The notes beneath the pieces are model-generated. The model saw nothing but the letters and a program-made list of their open reading frames with translations, ran no database searches and had not been told where the DNA came from. A program made the translations under genes and the position numbers. Shown piece after piece: positions 24,300 to 36,769 of a DNA stretch of 51,403 bases (within the stretch, counting starts at the first letter, position 1; each line of letters opens with the position of its first letter). The stretch comes from Saccoglossus kowalevskii (taxonomy: Eukaryota; Hemichordata; Enteropneusta; Harrimaniidae), in assembly GCF_000003605.2 (NCBI RefSeq), contig NW_003139636.1:1-51403 (forward strand), given 5' to 3'.

Positions 24300-25541
24300 A
24301 GACATACCCATGAATATTAGGTGATGGGTAAATCACACTATTACGCAAGACTACATACAGGATACGTTAAGACATACCCCGTGAATATTAGGTGATGGGT
24401 AAATCACACTATTACCCAAGACTACATACAGGATACGTGAAGACATACCCATGAATATTAGCTGATGGGTAAATCACACTATTACCCAAGGCTACATACA
24501 GTATACGCGAAGATATACCCATGAATATTAGGTGATGGGTAAATCACACTATTACCCAAGACTACATACAGGATACGTTAAGACATACCCCATGAACATT
24601 AGCTGATGGGTAAATCACACTATTACCCAAGCCTACATACAGGATACGTTAAGACATACCCCATGAACATTAACTGATGGGTAAATCACATTATTACCCA
24701 AGACTACATACAGTCTACGTGAAGACATACGCCATGAATATTAGCTGATGGGTAAATCACACTATTACCCAAGACTACATACAGGATACGTGAAGACATA
24801 CCCCATGAATATTAGCTGATGGGTAAATCACACTGGTACCCAAGACTACATACAGGATACGTGAAGACATACCCATGAATATTTGCTGATCGGTAAATCA
24901 CACTATTACCCAAGACTACATACAGGATACGTGAAGACATACCCCATGAATATTAGCTGATGGGTAAATCACACTATTACCCAAGGCTACATACAGGATA
25001 CGCGAAGACATACCTATGAATATTAGGTGATGGGTAAATCACACTATTACCCAAGACTACATACAGGATACGTGAAGACATACCCATGAATATTAGCTGA
25101 TGGGTAAATCACACTATTACCCAAGACTACATACAGGATACGTGAAAACATACCCCATGAATATTAGCTGATGGGTAAATCACACTATTACCCAAGACTA
25201 CATACAGGATACGTGAAAACATACCCCATGAATATTAGCTGATGGGTAAATCACACTATTACCCAAGACTACATACAGGATACGTGAAGACATACCCATG
25301 AATATTTGCTGATGGGTAAATCACACTATTACCCAAGACTACATACAGGACACGTGAAGACATACCCCATGAAAATTAGCTGATGGGTAAATCACACTAT
25401 TACCCAACGCTACATACAGGATCCGCGAAGACATACCCATGGATATTAGGTGATGGGTAAATCGCACTATTACGCAAGACTACATACAGGATACGTTAAG
25501 ACATACCCCATGAATATTAGGTGATGGGTAAATCACACTAT
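24300..25541. repeat. GTCTACG-type block, third copy
   Basis: From 24553 it is collinear with 1-989 at 24552 bp. Matching tags are O (161/24713), GGTACC (283/24835) and K (461/25013). It also matches 37009-37760 at 12709 bp. The M-like plus O pair at 24624-24765 is replaced there by R plus Q. Confidence 0.85.
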
Positions 25542-28500
25542 TACCCAAGACTACATACAGGATACGTGAAGACATACCCATGAATATTAGCTGATGGGTA
25601 AATCACACTATTACCCAACGCTACATACAGGATACGCGAAGACATACCCATGAATATTAGGTGATGGGTAAATCATACTATTACCCAAAACTACATACAG
25701 GATACGTTAAGACATACCCCATGAACATTAGCTGATGAGTAAATCACACTATTACCCAAGACTACATACAGGATACGTGAAGACATACCCCATGAATATT
25801 AGCTGATGGGTAAATCACACTATTACCCAAGACTACATACAGGATACGCGAAGACATACCCATGAATATTAGGTGATGGGTAATTCACACTATTACCCAA
25901 GACTACATACATGATACGCGAAGAGATACCCCATGAACATTAGCTGGTGGGTAAGTCACACTATTACCCAAGACTACATACAGGATACGCGAAGACATAC
26001 CCCATGAATATTAGCTGATGGGTAAATCACACTATTACCCAAGACTACATACAGGATACGTGAAGACATACCCCATGAATATTAGCTGATGGGTAAGTCA
26101 CACAATTACCCAAGACTACATACAGGATACGCGAAGACATACCCCATGAACATTAGCTGATGGGTAAGTCACACTATTACCCAAGACTACATACAGGATA
26201 CGTGAAGACATACCTCATGAATATTAGCTGATGGGTAAGTGACACTATTACCCAAGACTACATACAGGATACGCGAAGACATACCCCATGAACATTAGCT
26301 GATGTGTAAGTCACACTATTACCCAAGACTACATACAGGATACGCGAAGACATACCCATGAATATTAGGTGATGGGTAAATCACACTATTACCCAAGACT
26401 ACATATAGGATACGCAAAGAAATACCCATGAATATCAGCTGATGGGTAATTCACACTATTACCCAAGACTACATACATGATACGCGAAGAGATACCCCAT
26501 GAACATTAGCTGATAGGTAAGTCACACTATTACCCAAGACTACATACAGGATACGCGAAGACATACCCCATGAAAATTAGCTGATGGGTAAATCACACTA
26601 TTACCCAACGCTACATACAGGATACGCGAAGACATACCCATGAATATTAGCTGATGGGTAATTCACACTATTACCCAAGACTACATACAGGATACGTTAA
26701 GACATACCCCATGATTATTAGGTGATGGGTAAATCACACTATTACCCAAGACTACATACAGGATACGTGAAGACATACCCATGAATATTAGCTGATGGGT
26801 AAATCACACTATTACCCAACGCTACATACAGGATACGCGAAGACATACCCATGAATATTAGGTGATGGGTAAATCACACTATTACCCAAGACTACATACA
26901 GGATACGTTAAGACATACCCCATGAACATTAGCTGATGAGTAAATCACACTATTACCCAAGACTACATACAGGATACGTGAAGACATACCCCATGAATAT
27001 TAGCTGATGGGTAAATCACACTATTACCCAAGACTACATACAGGATACGCGAAGACATACCCATGAATATTAGGTGATGGGTAATTCACACTATTACCCA
27101 AGGCTACATACAGGATACGCGAAGACATACCCATGAATATTAGGTGATGTGTAAATCACACTATTATGCAAGACTACATACAGGATACGTTAAGACATAC
27201 CCCATGAATATTAGGTGATGGGTAAATCACACTATTACCCAAGACTACATACAGGATACGTGAAGACATACCCATGAATATTAGCTGATGGGTAAATCAC
27301 ACTATTACCCAAGGCTACATACAGGATACGCGAAGATATACCCATGAATATTAGGTGATGGGTAAATCACACTATTACCCAAGACTACATACAGGATACG
27401 TTAAGACATACCCCATGAACATTAGCTGATGGGTAAATCACACTATCACCCAAGCCTACATACAGGATACGTTAAGACATACCCCATGAACATTAGCTGA
27501 TGGGTAAATCACACTATTACCCAAGACTACATACAGTCTACGTGAAGACATACCCCATGAATATTAGCCGATGGGTAAATCACACTATTACCCAAGACTA
27601 CATACAGGATACGTGAATACATACCCCATGAATATTAGCTGATGGGTAAATCACACTATTACCCAAGACTACATACAGGATACGTGAAGACATACCCATG
27701 AATATTTGCTGATGGGTAAATCACACTATTACCCAAGACTACATACAGGATACGTGAAGACGTACCCCATGAATATTAGCTGATGGGTAAATCACACTAT
27801 TACCCAAGGCTACATACAGGATACGCGAAGACATACCTATGAATATTAGGTGATGGGTAAATCACACTATTACCCAAGACTACATACAGGATACGTGAAG
27901 ACATACCCATGAATATTAGCTGATGGGTAAATCACACTATTACCCAAGACTACATACAGGATACGTGAAAACATACCCCATGAATATTAGCTGATGGGTA
28001 AATCACACTATTACCCAAGACTACATACAGGATACGTGAAAACATACCCCATGAATATTAGCTGATAGGTAAATCACACTATTACCCAAGACTACATACA
28101 TGGTACGTGAAGACATACCCATGAATATTTGCTGATCGGTAAATCACACTATTACCCAAGACTACATACAGGACACGTGAAGACATACCCCATGAAAATT
28201 AGCTGATGGGTAAATCACACTATTACCCAACGCTACATACAGGATACGCGAAGACATACCCATGGATATTAGGTGATGGGTAAATCGCACTATTACGCAA
28301 GACTACATACAGGATACGTTAAGACATACCCCATGATTATTAGGTGATGGGTAAATCACACTATTACCCAAGACTACATACAGGATACGTGAAGACATAC
28401 CCATGAATATTAGCTGATGGGTAAATCACACTATTACCCAACGCTACATACAGGATACGCGAAGACATACCCATGAATATTAGGTGATGGGTAAATCATA

Positions 28501-28716
28501 CTATTACCCAAGACTACATACAGGATACGTTAAAACATACCCCATGAACATTAGCTGATGAGTAAATCACACTATTACCCAAGACTACATACAGGATACG
28601 TGAAGACATACCCCATGAATATTAGCTGATGGGTAAATCACACTATTACCCAAGACTACATACAGGATACGCGAAGACATACCCATGAATATTAGGTGAT
28701 GGGTAATTCACACTAT
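25542..28716. repeat. Satellite mosaic, L-M-N-T-P and GTCTACG pieces
   Basis: Runs of L (CAACGC), M (GATGAGTAAATC), N, T (GGGTAATTC) and P alternate with S/R monomers, one O monomer at 27518 with the GTGAATACATACC neighbour also seen near 7990 and 8640, and A-to-G runs near 27900-28360. Two G copies read CATGATTATT (near 26714 and 28336). No unique sequence interrupts the array. Confidence 0.7.
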
Positions 28717-29351
28717 TACCCAAGACTACATACATGATACGCGAAGAGATACCCCATGAACATTAGCTGATGGGTAAGTCACACCATTACCCAAGACTAC
28801 ATACAGGATACGCGAAGACATACCCCATGAATATTAGCTGATGGGTAAATCACACTATTACCCAAGACTACATACAGGATACGTGAAGACATACCCCATG
28901 AATATTAGCTGATGGGTAAGTCACACTATTACCCAAGACTACATACAGGATACGCGAAGACATACCCCATGAACATTAGCTGATGGGTAAGTCACACTAT
29001 TACCCAAGACTACATACAGGATACGCGAAGACATACCCATGAATATTAGGTGATGGGTAAATCACACTATTACCCAAGACTACATACAGGATACGGGAAG
29101 ACACACGCCAAGAATATTAGCTGATGGGTAAATCACACTATTAACCAAGACTACATACAGGATACGCGAAGACATACCCATGAATATTAGGTGATGGGTA
29201 AATCACACTATTAACCAAGACAACATACAGGATACACGAAGAAATACCCATGAATATTAGCTAATGGGTAAATCACACTATTACCCAAGACTACATATAG
29301 GATACGCAAAGACATACCCATGAATATCAGCTGATGGGTATTTCACACTAT
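28717..29351. repeat. 9-monomer HOR unit (635 bp)
   Basis: Full P-to-X unit with P tags at 28746 and 29381. R reads AGCTGATGGGTAAG rather than CTAATGG. X ends in GGGTATTTCAC. It abuts a 424-bp 6-mer directly, and both begin with P-Q. Confidence 0.9.
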
Positions 29352-29775
29352 TACCCAAGACTACATACATGATACGCGAAGAGATACCCCATGAACATTA
29401 GCTGATGGGTAAGTCACACTATTACCCAAGACTACATACAGGATACGCGAAGACATACCCCATGAATATTAGCTGATGGGTAAATCACACTATTACCCAA
29501 GAATACATACAGGATACGTGAAGACATACCCCATGAATATTAGCTGATGGGTAAATCACACTATTACCCAAGACTACATACACGATACGTGAAGACATAC
29601 CCATGAATATTAGCTGATAGGTAAATCACGCTATTATCCAAAGCTACATACAGGATACGCGAAGACATACGCCATGAATATTAGCTGATTGGTAAATCAC
29701 ACTATTACCCAAGGCTACATACAGGATACGCGAAGACATACCCATAAATATCAGCTGATTGGTAATTCACACTAT
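29352..29775. repeat. 6-monomer HOR unit (424 bp)
   Basis: The order is P, Q, Y (CAAGAATACATAC), Z (CACGATACGTG, GATAGGTAAATCACGC), a (TATCCAAAGC, CATACGCC), b (AAGGC, ATATCAGCTG, GGTAATTC). P monomers start at 29352 and 29776. Lengths 71+71+71+70+71+70 sum to 424. Confidence 0.9.
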
Positions 29776-31400
29776 TACCCAAGACTACATACATGATACG
29801 CGAAGAGATACCCCATGAACATTAGCTGATGGGTAAGTCACACTATTACCCAAGACTACATACAGGATACGCGAAGACATACCCCATGAATATTAGCTGA
29901 TGGGTAAATCACACTATTACCCAAGAATACATACAGGATACGTGAAGACATACCCCATGAACATTAGCTGATGGGTAAATCACACTATTACCCAAGACTA
30001 CATACAGTCTACGTGAAGACATACCCCATGAATATTAGCTGATGGGTAAATCACACTATTACCCAAGACTACATACAGGATACGTGAAGACATACCCCAT
30101 GAATATTAGCTGATGGGTAAATCACACTATTACCCAAGACTACATACAGGATACGTGAAGACATACCCATGAATATTTGCTGATGGGTAAATCACACTAT
30201 TACCCAAGACTACATACAGGATACGTGAAGACATACCCCATGAATATTAGCTGATGGGTAAATCACACTATTACCCAAGGCTACATACAGGATACGCGAA
30301 GACATACCTATGAATATTAGGTGATGGGTGAATCATACTATTACCCAAGACTACATACAGGATACGTGAAGACATACCCATGAATATTAGCTGATGGGTA
30401 AATCACACTATTACCCAAGACTGCATACAGGATACGTGAAAACATACCCCATGAATATTAGCTGATGGGTAAATCACACTATTACCCAAGACTACATACA
30501 GGATACGTGAAAACATACCCCATGAATATTAGCTGATAGGTAAATCACACTATTACCCAAGACTACATACAGGGTACGTGAAGACATACCCATGAATATT
30601 TGCTGATGGGTAAATCACACTATTACCCAAGACTACATACAGGACACGTGAAGACATACCCCATGAAAATTAGCTGATGGGTAAATCACACTATTACCCA
30701 ACGCTACATACAGGATACGCGAAGACATACTGATGAATATTAGGTGATGGGTAAATCATACTATTACCCAAGACTACATACAGGATACGTTAAGACATAC
30801 CCCATGAACATTAGCTGATGAGTAAATCACACTATTACCCAAGACTACATACAGGATACGTGAAGACATACCCCATGAATATTAGCTGATGGGTAAATCA
30901 CACTATTACCCAAGACTACATACAGGATACGCGAAGACATACCCATGAATATTAGGTGATGGGTAATTCACACTATTACCCAAGACTACATACATAATAC
31001 GCGAAGAGATACCCCATGAACATTAGCTGATGGGTAAGTCACACTATTACCCAAGACTACATACAGGATACGCGAAGACATACCCCATGAATATTAGCTG
31101 ATGGGTAAATCACACTATTACCCAAGACTACATACAGGATACGTGAAGACATACCCCATGAATATTAGCTGATGGGTAAATGACACTATTACCCAAGACT
31201 ACATACAGGATACGTGAAGACATACCCATGCATATTTGCTGATGGGTAAATCACACTATTACCCAAGACTACATACAGGACACGTGAAGACATACCCCAT
31301 GAATATTAGCTGATGGGTAAATCACACTATTACCCAAGGCTGCATACAGGATACGCGAAGACATACCCATGAATAGTAGGTGATGGGTAAATATCACTAT
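29776..31400. repeat. Satellite mosaic with block shared with 35353-35916
   Basis: P-Q-Y is joined to an O monomer (gtc at 30007), N and D. At 30201-30764 the series N, K, A, B, C, D, E, L carries the tags GGTGAATCATAC (GTGATGGGTG at 30321), GACTGCATAC (30421) and AGGGTACGTG (30571). All recur 5152 bp downstream. M, N, T, P, Q, N, D, E-like and I follow. Confidence 0.78.
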
Positions 31401-31613
31401 TACGCAATACTACATACACGATACGTTAAGACATACCCCATGAATATTAGGTGATGGGTAAATCTCACTATTACGCAATACTACATACACGATACGTTAA
31501 GACATACCCCATGAATATTAGGTGATGGGTAAATCTCACTATTACGCAATACTACATACACGATACGTTAAGACATACCCCATGAATATTAGGTGATGGG
31601 TAAATCACACTAT
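31401..31613. repeat. Triplicated J monomer
   Basis: Three consecutive 71-bp J monomers (CAATACTACATACACG, CGTTAAG) start at 31401, 31472 and 31543. Full 12-mer units have two, and other sites have one (near 6913, 23281 and 23988). K follows at 31614. Confidence 0.92.
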
Positions 31614-31683
31614 TACCCAAGGCTACATACAGGATACGCGAAGACATACCTATGAATATTAGGTGATGGGTAAATCACACTAT

Positions 31684-32529
31684 TACCCAAGACTACATAC
31701 AGGATACGTGAAGACATACCCATGAATATTAGCTGATGGGTAAATCACACTATTACCCAAGACTACATACAGGATACGTGAAAACATACCCCATGAATAT
31801 TAGCTGATGGGTAAATCACACTATTACCCAAGACTACATACAGGATACGTGAAAACATACCCCATGAATATTAGCTGATAGGTAAATCACACTATTACCC
31901 AAGACTACATACAGGATACGTGAAGACATACCCATGAATATTTGCTGATGGATAAATCACACTATTACCCAAGACTACATACAGGACACGTGAAGACATA
32001 CCCCATGAAAATTAGCTGATGGGTAAATCACACTATTACCCAACGCTACATACAGGATACGCGAAGACATACCCATGGATATTAGGTGATGGGTAAATCG
32101 CACTATTACGCAAGACTACATACAGGATACGTTAAGACATACCCCATGAATATTAGGTGATGGGTAAATCACACTATTACCCAAGACTACATACAGGATA
32201 CGTGAAGACATACCCATGAATATTAACTGATGGGTAAATCACACTATTACCCAAGGCTACATACAGGATACGCGAAGACATACCCATGAATAGTAGGTGA
32301 TGGGTAAATCTCACTATTACGCAATACTACATACACGATACGTTAAGACATACCCCATGAATATTAGGTGATGGGTAAATCTCACTATTACGCAATACTA
32401 CATACACGATACGTTAAGACATACCCCATGAATATTAGGTGATGGGTAAATCACACTATTACCCAAGGCTACATACAGGATACGCGAAGACATACCTATG
32501 AATATTAGGTGATGGGTAAATCACACTAT
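31684..32529. repeat. 12-monomer HOR unit (846 bp), A to K
   Basis: Complete A-to-K order. K tags lie at 31649 and 32495, exactly 846 bp apart. It differs from the 18981 unit by scattered single bases, for example GATGGATAAATC near 31950. It is the second core of this HOR in the window. Confidence 0.93.
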
Positions 32530-33304
32530 TACCCAAGACTACATACAGGATACGTGAAGACATACCCATGAATATTAGCTGATGGGTAAATTACACTATT
32601 ACCCAAGACTACATACAGGATACGTGAAAACATACCCCATGAATATTAGCTGATGGGTAAATCACACTATTACCCAAGACTACATACAGGATACGTGAAA
32701 ACATACCCCATGAATATTAGCTGATAGGTAAATCACACTATTACCCAAGACTACATACAGGATACGTGAAGACATACCCATGAATATTTGCTGATGGGTA
32801 AATCACACTATTACCCAAGACTACATACAGGACACGTGAAGACATACCCCAAGAAAATTAGCTGATGGGTAAATCACACTATTACCCAACGCTACATACA
32901 GGATACGCGAAGACATACCCATGGATATTAGGTGATGGGTAAATCGCACTATTACGCAAGACTACATACAGGATACGTTAAGACATACCCCATGAATATT
33001 AGGTGATGGGTAAATCACACTATTACCCAAGACTACATACAGGATACGTGAAGACATACCCATGAATATTAACTGATGGGTAAATCACACTATTACCCAA
33101 CGCTACATACAGGATACGGGAAGACACACGCCAAGAATATTAGCTGATGGGTAAATCACACTATTAACCAAGACTACATACAGGATACGCGAAGACATAC
33201 CCATGAATATTAGGTGATGGGTAAATCACACTATACGCAAGACTACATACAGGATACGTTAAGACATACCCCATGAATATTAGGTGATGGGTAAATCACA
33301 CTAT
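32530..33304. repeat. Partial 12-mer (A to H) ending in L/U chimera
   Basis: A to H (32530-33093) are followed by the chimera at 33094-33164 that starts TACCCAACGC and continues ATACGGGAAGACACACGCC, then V and G. This matches 22013-22717 at an offset of 10517 bp. The V copy ends CACTATACGC, one T short. Confidence 0.88.
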
Positions 33305-33728
33305 TACCCAAGACTACATACATGATACGCGAAGAGATACCCCATGAACATTAGCTGATGGGTAAGTCACACTATTACCCAAGACTACATACAGGATACG
33401 CGAAGACATACCCCATGAATATTAGCTGATGGGTAAATCACACTATTACCCAAGAATACATACAGGATACGTGAAGACATACCCCATGAATATCAGCTGA
33501 TGGGTAAATCACACTATTACCCAAGACTACATACAGGATACGTGAAGACATACCCATGAATATTAGCTGATAGGTAAATCACGCTATTATCCAAAGCTAC
33601 ATACAGGATACGCGAAGACATACGCCATGAATATTAGCTGATGGGTAAATCACACTATTACGTAAGGCTACATACAGGATACGCGAAGACATACCCATGA
33701 ATATCAGCTGATGGGTAATTCACACTAT
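33305..33728. repeat. 6-monomer HOR unit (424 bp)
   Basis: P-Q-Y-Z-a-b order with P tags at 33334 and 33758. Y reads ATATCAGCTGATGG, a change otherwise typical of b. The b monomer starts TACGTAAGGC, one base from the TACGCAAGGC of the 34716 unit. Confidence 0.9.
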
Positions 33729-34715
33729 TACCCAAGACTACATACATGATACGCGAAGAGATACCCCATGAACATTAGCTGATGGGTAAGTCACACTATT
33801 ACCCAAGACTACATACAGGATACGTGAAAACATACCCCATGAATATTAGCTGATAGGTAAATCACACTATTACCCAAGACTACATACAGGATACGTGAAG
33901 ACATACCCATGAATATTTGCTGATGGGTAAATCACACTATTACCCAAGACTACATACTGGACACGTGAAGACATACCCCATGAAAATTAGCTGGTGGGTA
34001 AATCACACTATTACCCAAGGCTACATACAGGATACGCGAAGACATACCCATGGATATTAGGTGATGGGTAAATCGCACTATTACGCAAGACTACATACAG
34101 GATACGTTAAGACATAACCCATGAATATTAGGTGATGGGTAAATCACACTATTACCCAAGACTGCATACAGGATACGTGAAGACATACCCATGAATATTA
34201 GCTGATGGGTAAATCACACTATTACCCAACGCTACATACAGGATACGCGAAGTCATACCCATGAATATTAGGTGATGGGTAAATCACACTATTACCCAAG
34301 ACTACATACAGGATACGTTAAGACATACCCCATGAACATTAGCTGATGAGTAAATCACACTATTACCCTAGACTACATACAGGATACGTGAAGACATACC
34401 CCATGAATATTAGCTGATGGGTAAATCACACTATTACCCAAGACTACATACAGGATACGCGAAGACATACCCCTGAATATTAGGTGATGGGTAAATCACA
34501 CTATTAACCAAGACAACATACAGGACACGTGAAGACATACCCATGAATATTAGCTGATGGGTAAATCACACTATTACCCAAGGCTACATACAGGATACGC
34601 GAAGACATACCCATGAATATTAGGTGATGGGTAAATCACATTATTACGCAAGACTACATACAGGATACGTTAAGACATACCCCATGAATATTAGGTGATG
34701 GGTAAATCACACTAT
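33729..34715. repeat. 12-mer variant: C to G, A, L, M, N, T
   Basis: After P come C, D, E (CTGGACACGTG, CTGGTGGG), F (GGC form), G (CATAACCC), A (CTGCATAC), L (GAAGTCATACCC), M (GATGAGTAAATC), N (TACCCTAGAC) and T. The same order, with these tags, appears near 2640-3300, 38600-39590, 48408-49050 and 49680-50400, so it is a fourth recurring HOR. Confidence 0.8.
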
Positions 34716-35139
34716 TACCCAAGACTACATACATGATACGCGAAGAGATACCCCATGAACATTAGCTGATGGGTAAGTCACACTATTACCCAAGACTACA
34801 TACAGGATACGCGAAGACATACCCCATGAATATTAGCTGATTGGTAAATCACACTATTACCCAAGAATACATACAGGATACGTGAAGACATACCCCATGA
34901 ATATTAGCTGATGGGTAAATCACACTATTACCCAAGACTACATACAGGATACGTGAAGACATACCCATGAATATTAGCTGATAGGTAAATCACGCTATTA
35001 TCCAAAGCTACATACAGGATACGCGAAGACATACGCCATGAATATTAGCTGATGGGTAAATCACACTATTACGCAAGGCTACATACAGGATACGCGAAGA
35101 CATACCCATGAATATCAGCTGATGGGTAATTCACACTAT
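34716..35139. repeat. 6-monomer HOR unit (424 bp)
   Basis: P-Q-Y-Z-a-b with P tags at 34745 and 35169. Q reads GATTGGTAAATC. The b monomer has TACGCAAGGC. The following P-Q-Y starts another unit that breaks after Y into N-N-K. Confidence 0.9.
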
Positions 35140-35957
35140 TACCCAAGACTACATACATGATACGCGAAGAGATACCCCATGAACATTAGCTGATGGGTAA
35201 GTCACACTATTACCCAAGACTACATACAGGATACGCGAAGACATACCCCATGAATATTAGCTGATGGGTAAATCACACTATTACCCAAGAATACATACAG
35301 GATACGTGAAGATATACCCCATGAATATTAGCTGATGGGTAAATCACACTATTACCCAAGACTACATACAGGATACGTGAAGACATACCCCATGAATATT
35401 AGCTGATGGGTAAATCACACTATTACCCAAGGCTACATACAGGATACGCGAAGACATACCTATGAATATTAGGTGATGGGTGAATCATACTATTACCCAA
35501 GACTACATACAGGATACGTGAAGACATACCCATGAATATTAGCTGATGGGTAAATCACACTATTACCCAAGACTGCATACAGGATACGTGAAAACATACC
35601 CCATGAATATTAGCTGATGGGTAAATCACACTATTACCCAAGACTACATACAGGATACGTGAAAACATACCCCATGAATATTAGCTGATAGGTAAATCAC
35701 ACTATTACCCAAGACTACATACAGGGTACGTGAAGACATACCCATGAATATTTGCTGATGGGTAAATCACACTATTACCCAAGACTACATACAGGACACG
35801 TGAAGACATACCCCATGAAAATTAGCTGATGGGTAAATCACACTATTACCCAACGCTACATACAGGATACGCGAAGACATACCCATGAATATTAGGTGAT
35901 GGGTAAATCACACTATTACGCAAGACTACATACAGGATACGTTAAGACATACCCCAT
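35140..35957. repeat. P-Q-Y, then block shared with 30201-30764
   Basis: From 35353 to 35916 the order N, K, A, B, C, D, E, L and its private tags match 30201-30764 at 5152 bp. The L monomer reads ACCCATGAATATT where the other copy has ACTGATGAATATT. A G monomer follows and carries the 11-bp join at 35958. Confidence 0.82.
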
Positions 35958-35979
35958 GAATATTAGGTGAACATTAGCT
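35958..35979. repeat. 11-bp out-of-register duplication inside a monomer
   Basis: GAATATTAGGT (35958-35968) is followed directly by GAACATTAGCT (35969-35979), so the same 11-bp segment occurs twice, first in G form and then in P/S form. The next bases (GATGGGTAAGTC) are P/S-like. It is a crossover shifted by 11 bp between two monomer types. Confidence 0.88.
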
Positions 35980-36703
35980 GATGGGTAAGTCACACTATTA
36001 CCCAAGACTACATACAGGATACGCGAAGACATACCCCATGAATATTAGCTGATGGGTAAATCACACTATTACCCAAGACTACATACAGGATACGTGAAGA
36101 CATACCCCATGAATATTAGCTGATGGGTAAGTCACACTATTACCCAAGACTACATACAGGATACGCGAAGACATACCCATGAATATTAGGTGATGGGTAA
36201 ATCACACTATTACCCAAGACTACATACAGGATACGGGAAGACACACGCCAAGAATATTAGCTGATGGGTAAATCACACTATTAACCAAGACTACATACAG
36301 GATACGCGAAGACATACCCATGAATATTAGGTGATGGGTAAATCACACTATTAACCAAGACAACATACAGGATACACGAAGAAATACCCATGAATATTAG
36401 CTAATGGGTAAATCACACTATTACCCAAGAATACATATAGGATACGCAAAGACATACCCATGAATATCAGCTGATGGGTAATTCACACTATTACCCAAGA
36501 CTACATACATGATACGCGAAGAGATACCCCATGAACATTAGCTGATAGGTAAGTCACACTATTACCCAAGACTACATACAGGATACGCGAAGACATACCC
36601 CATGAATATTAGCTGATGGGTAAATCACACTATTACCCAAGACTACATACAGGATACGCGAAGACATACCCATGAATATTAGGTGATGGGTAAATCACAC
36701 TAT
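35980..36703. repeat. 9-mer remnant (Q to X) and P-Q-T
   Basis: Q, R-like, T, U, V, W and X follow the join, then P at 36492, Q and T. The S monomer is missing between R and T. X has CAAGAATACATATAGG, a Y-like start on an X body. Confidence 0.78.
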
Positions 36704-36769
36704 TACCCAAACTACATACAGATACGCGAGACACACCCCATGATATTAGCTGATGGGTAATCACACTAT
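36704..36769. repeat. 66-bp monomer with five single-base deletions
   Basis: Compared with the CAAAACTAC/CACACCCC monomer seen at 4309 and 18630, this copy lacks one base in each of five short same-base runs: AAAA to AAA, GG to G, GAAG to GAG, TGAATATT to TGATATT, and TAAATC to TAATC. The neighbouring monomers are intact. Confidence 0.88.

Noticed and set aside
29624-29646. Compensatory changes in the boundary dyad (TAGGTAA with TTATCCA)
   Set aside because: The two altered bases do not pair with each other, so the stem is weakened rather than maintained.
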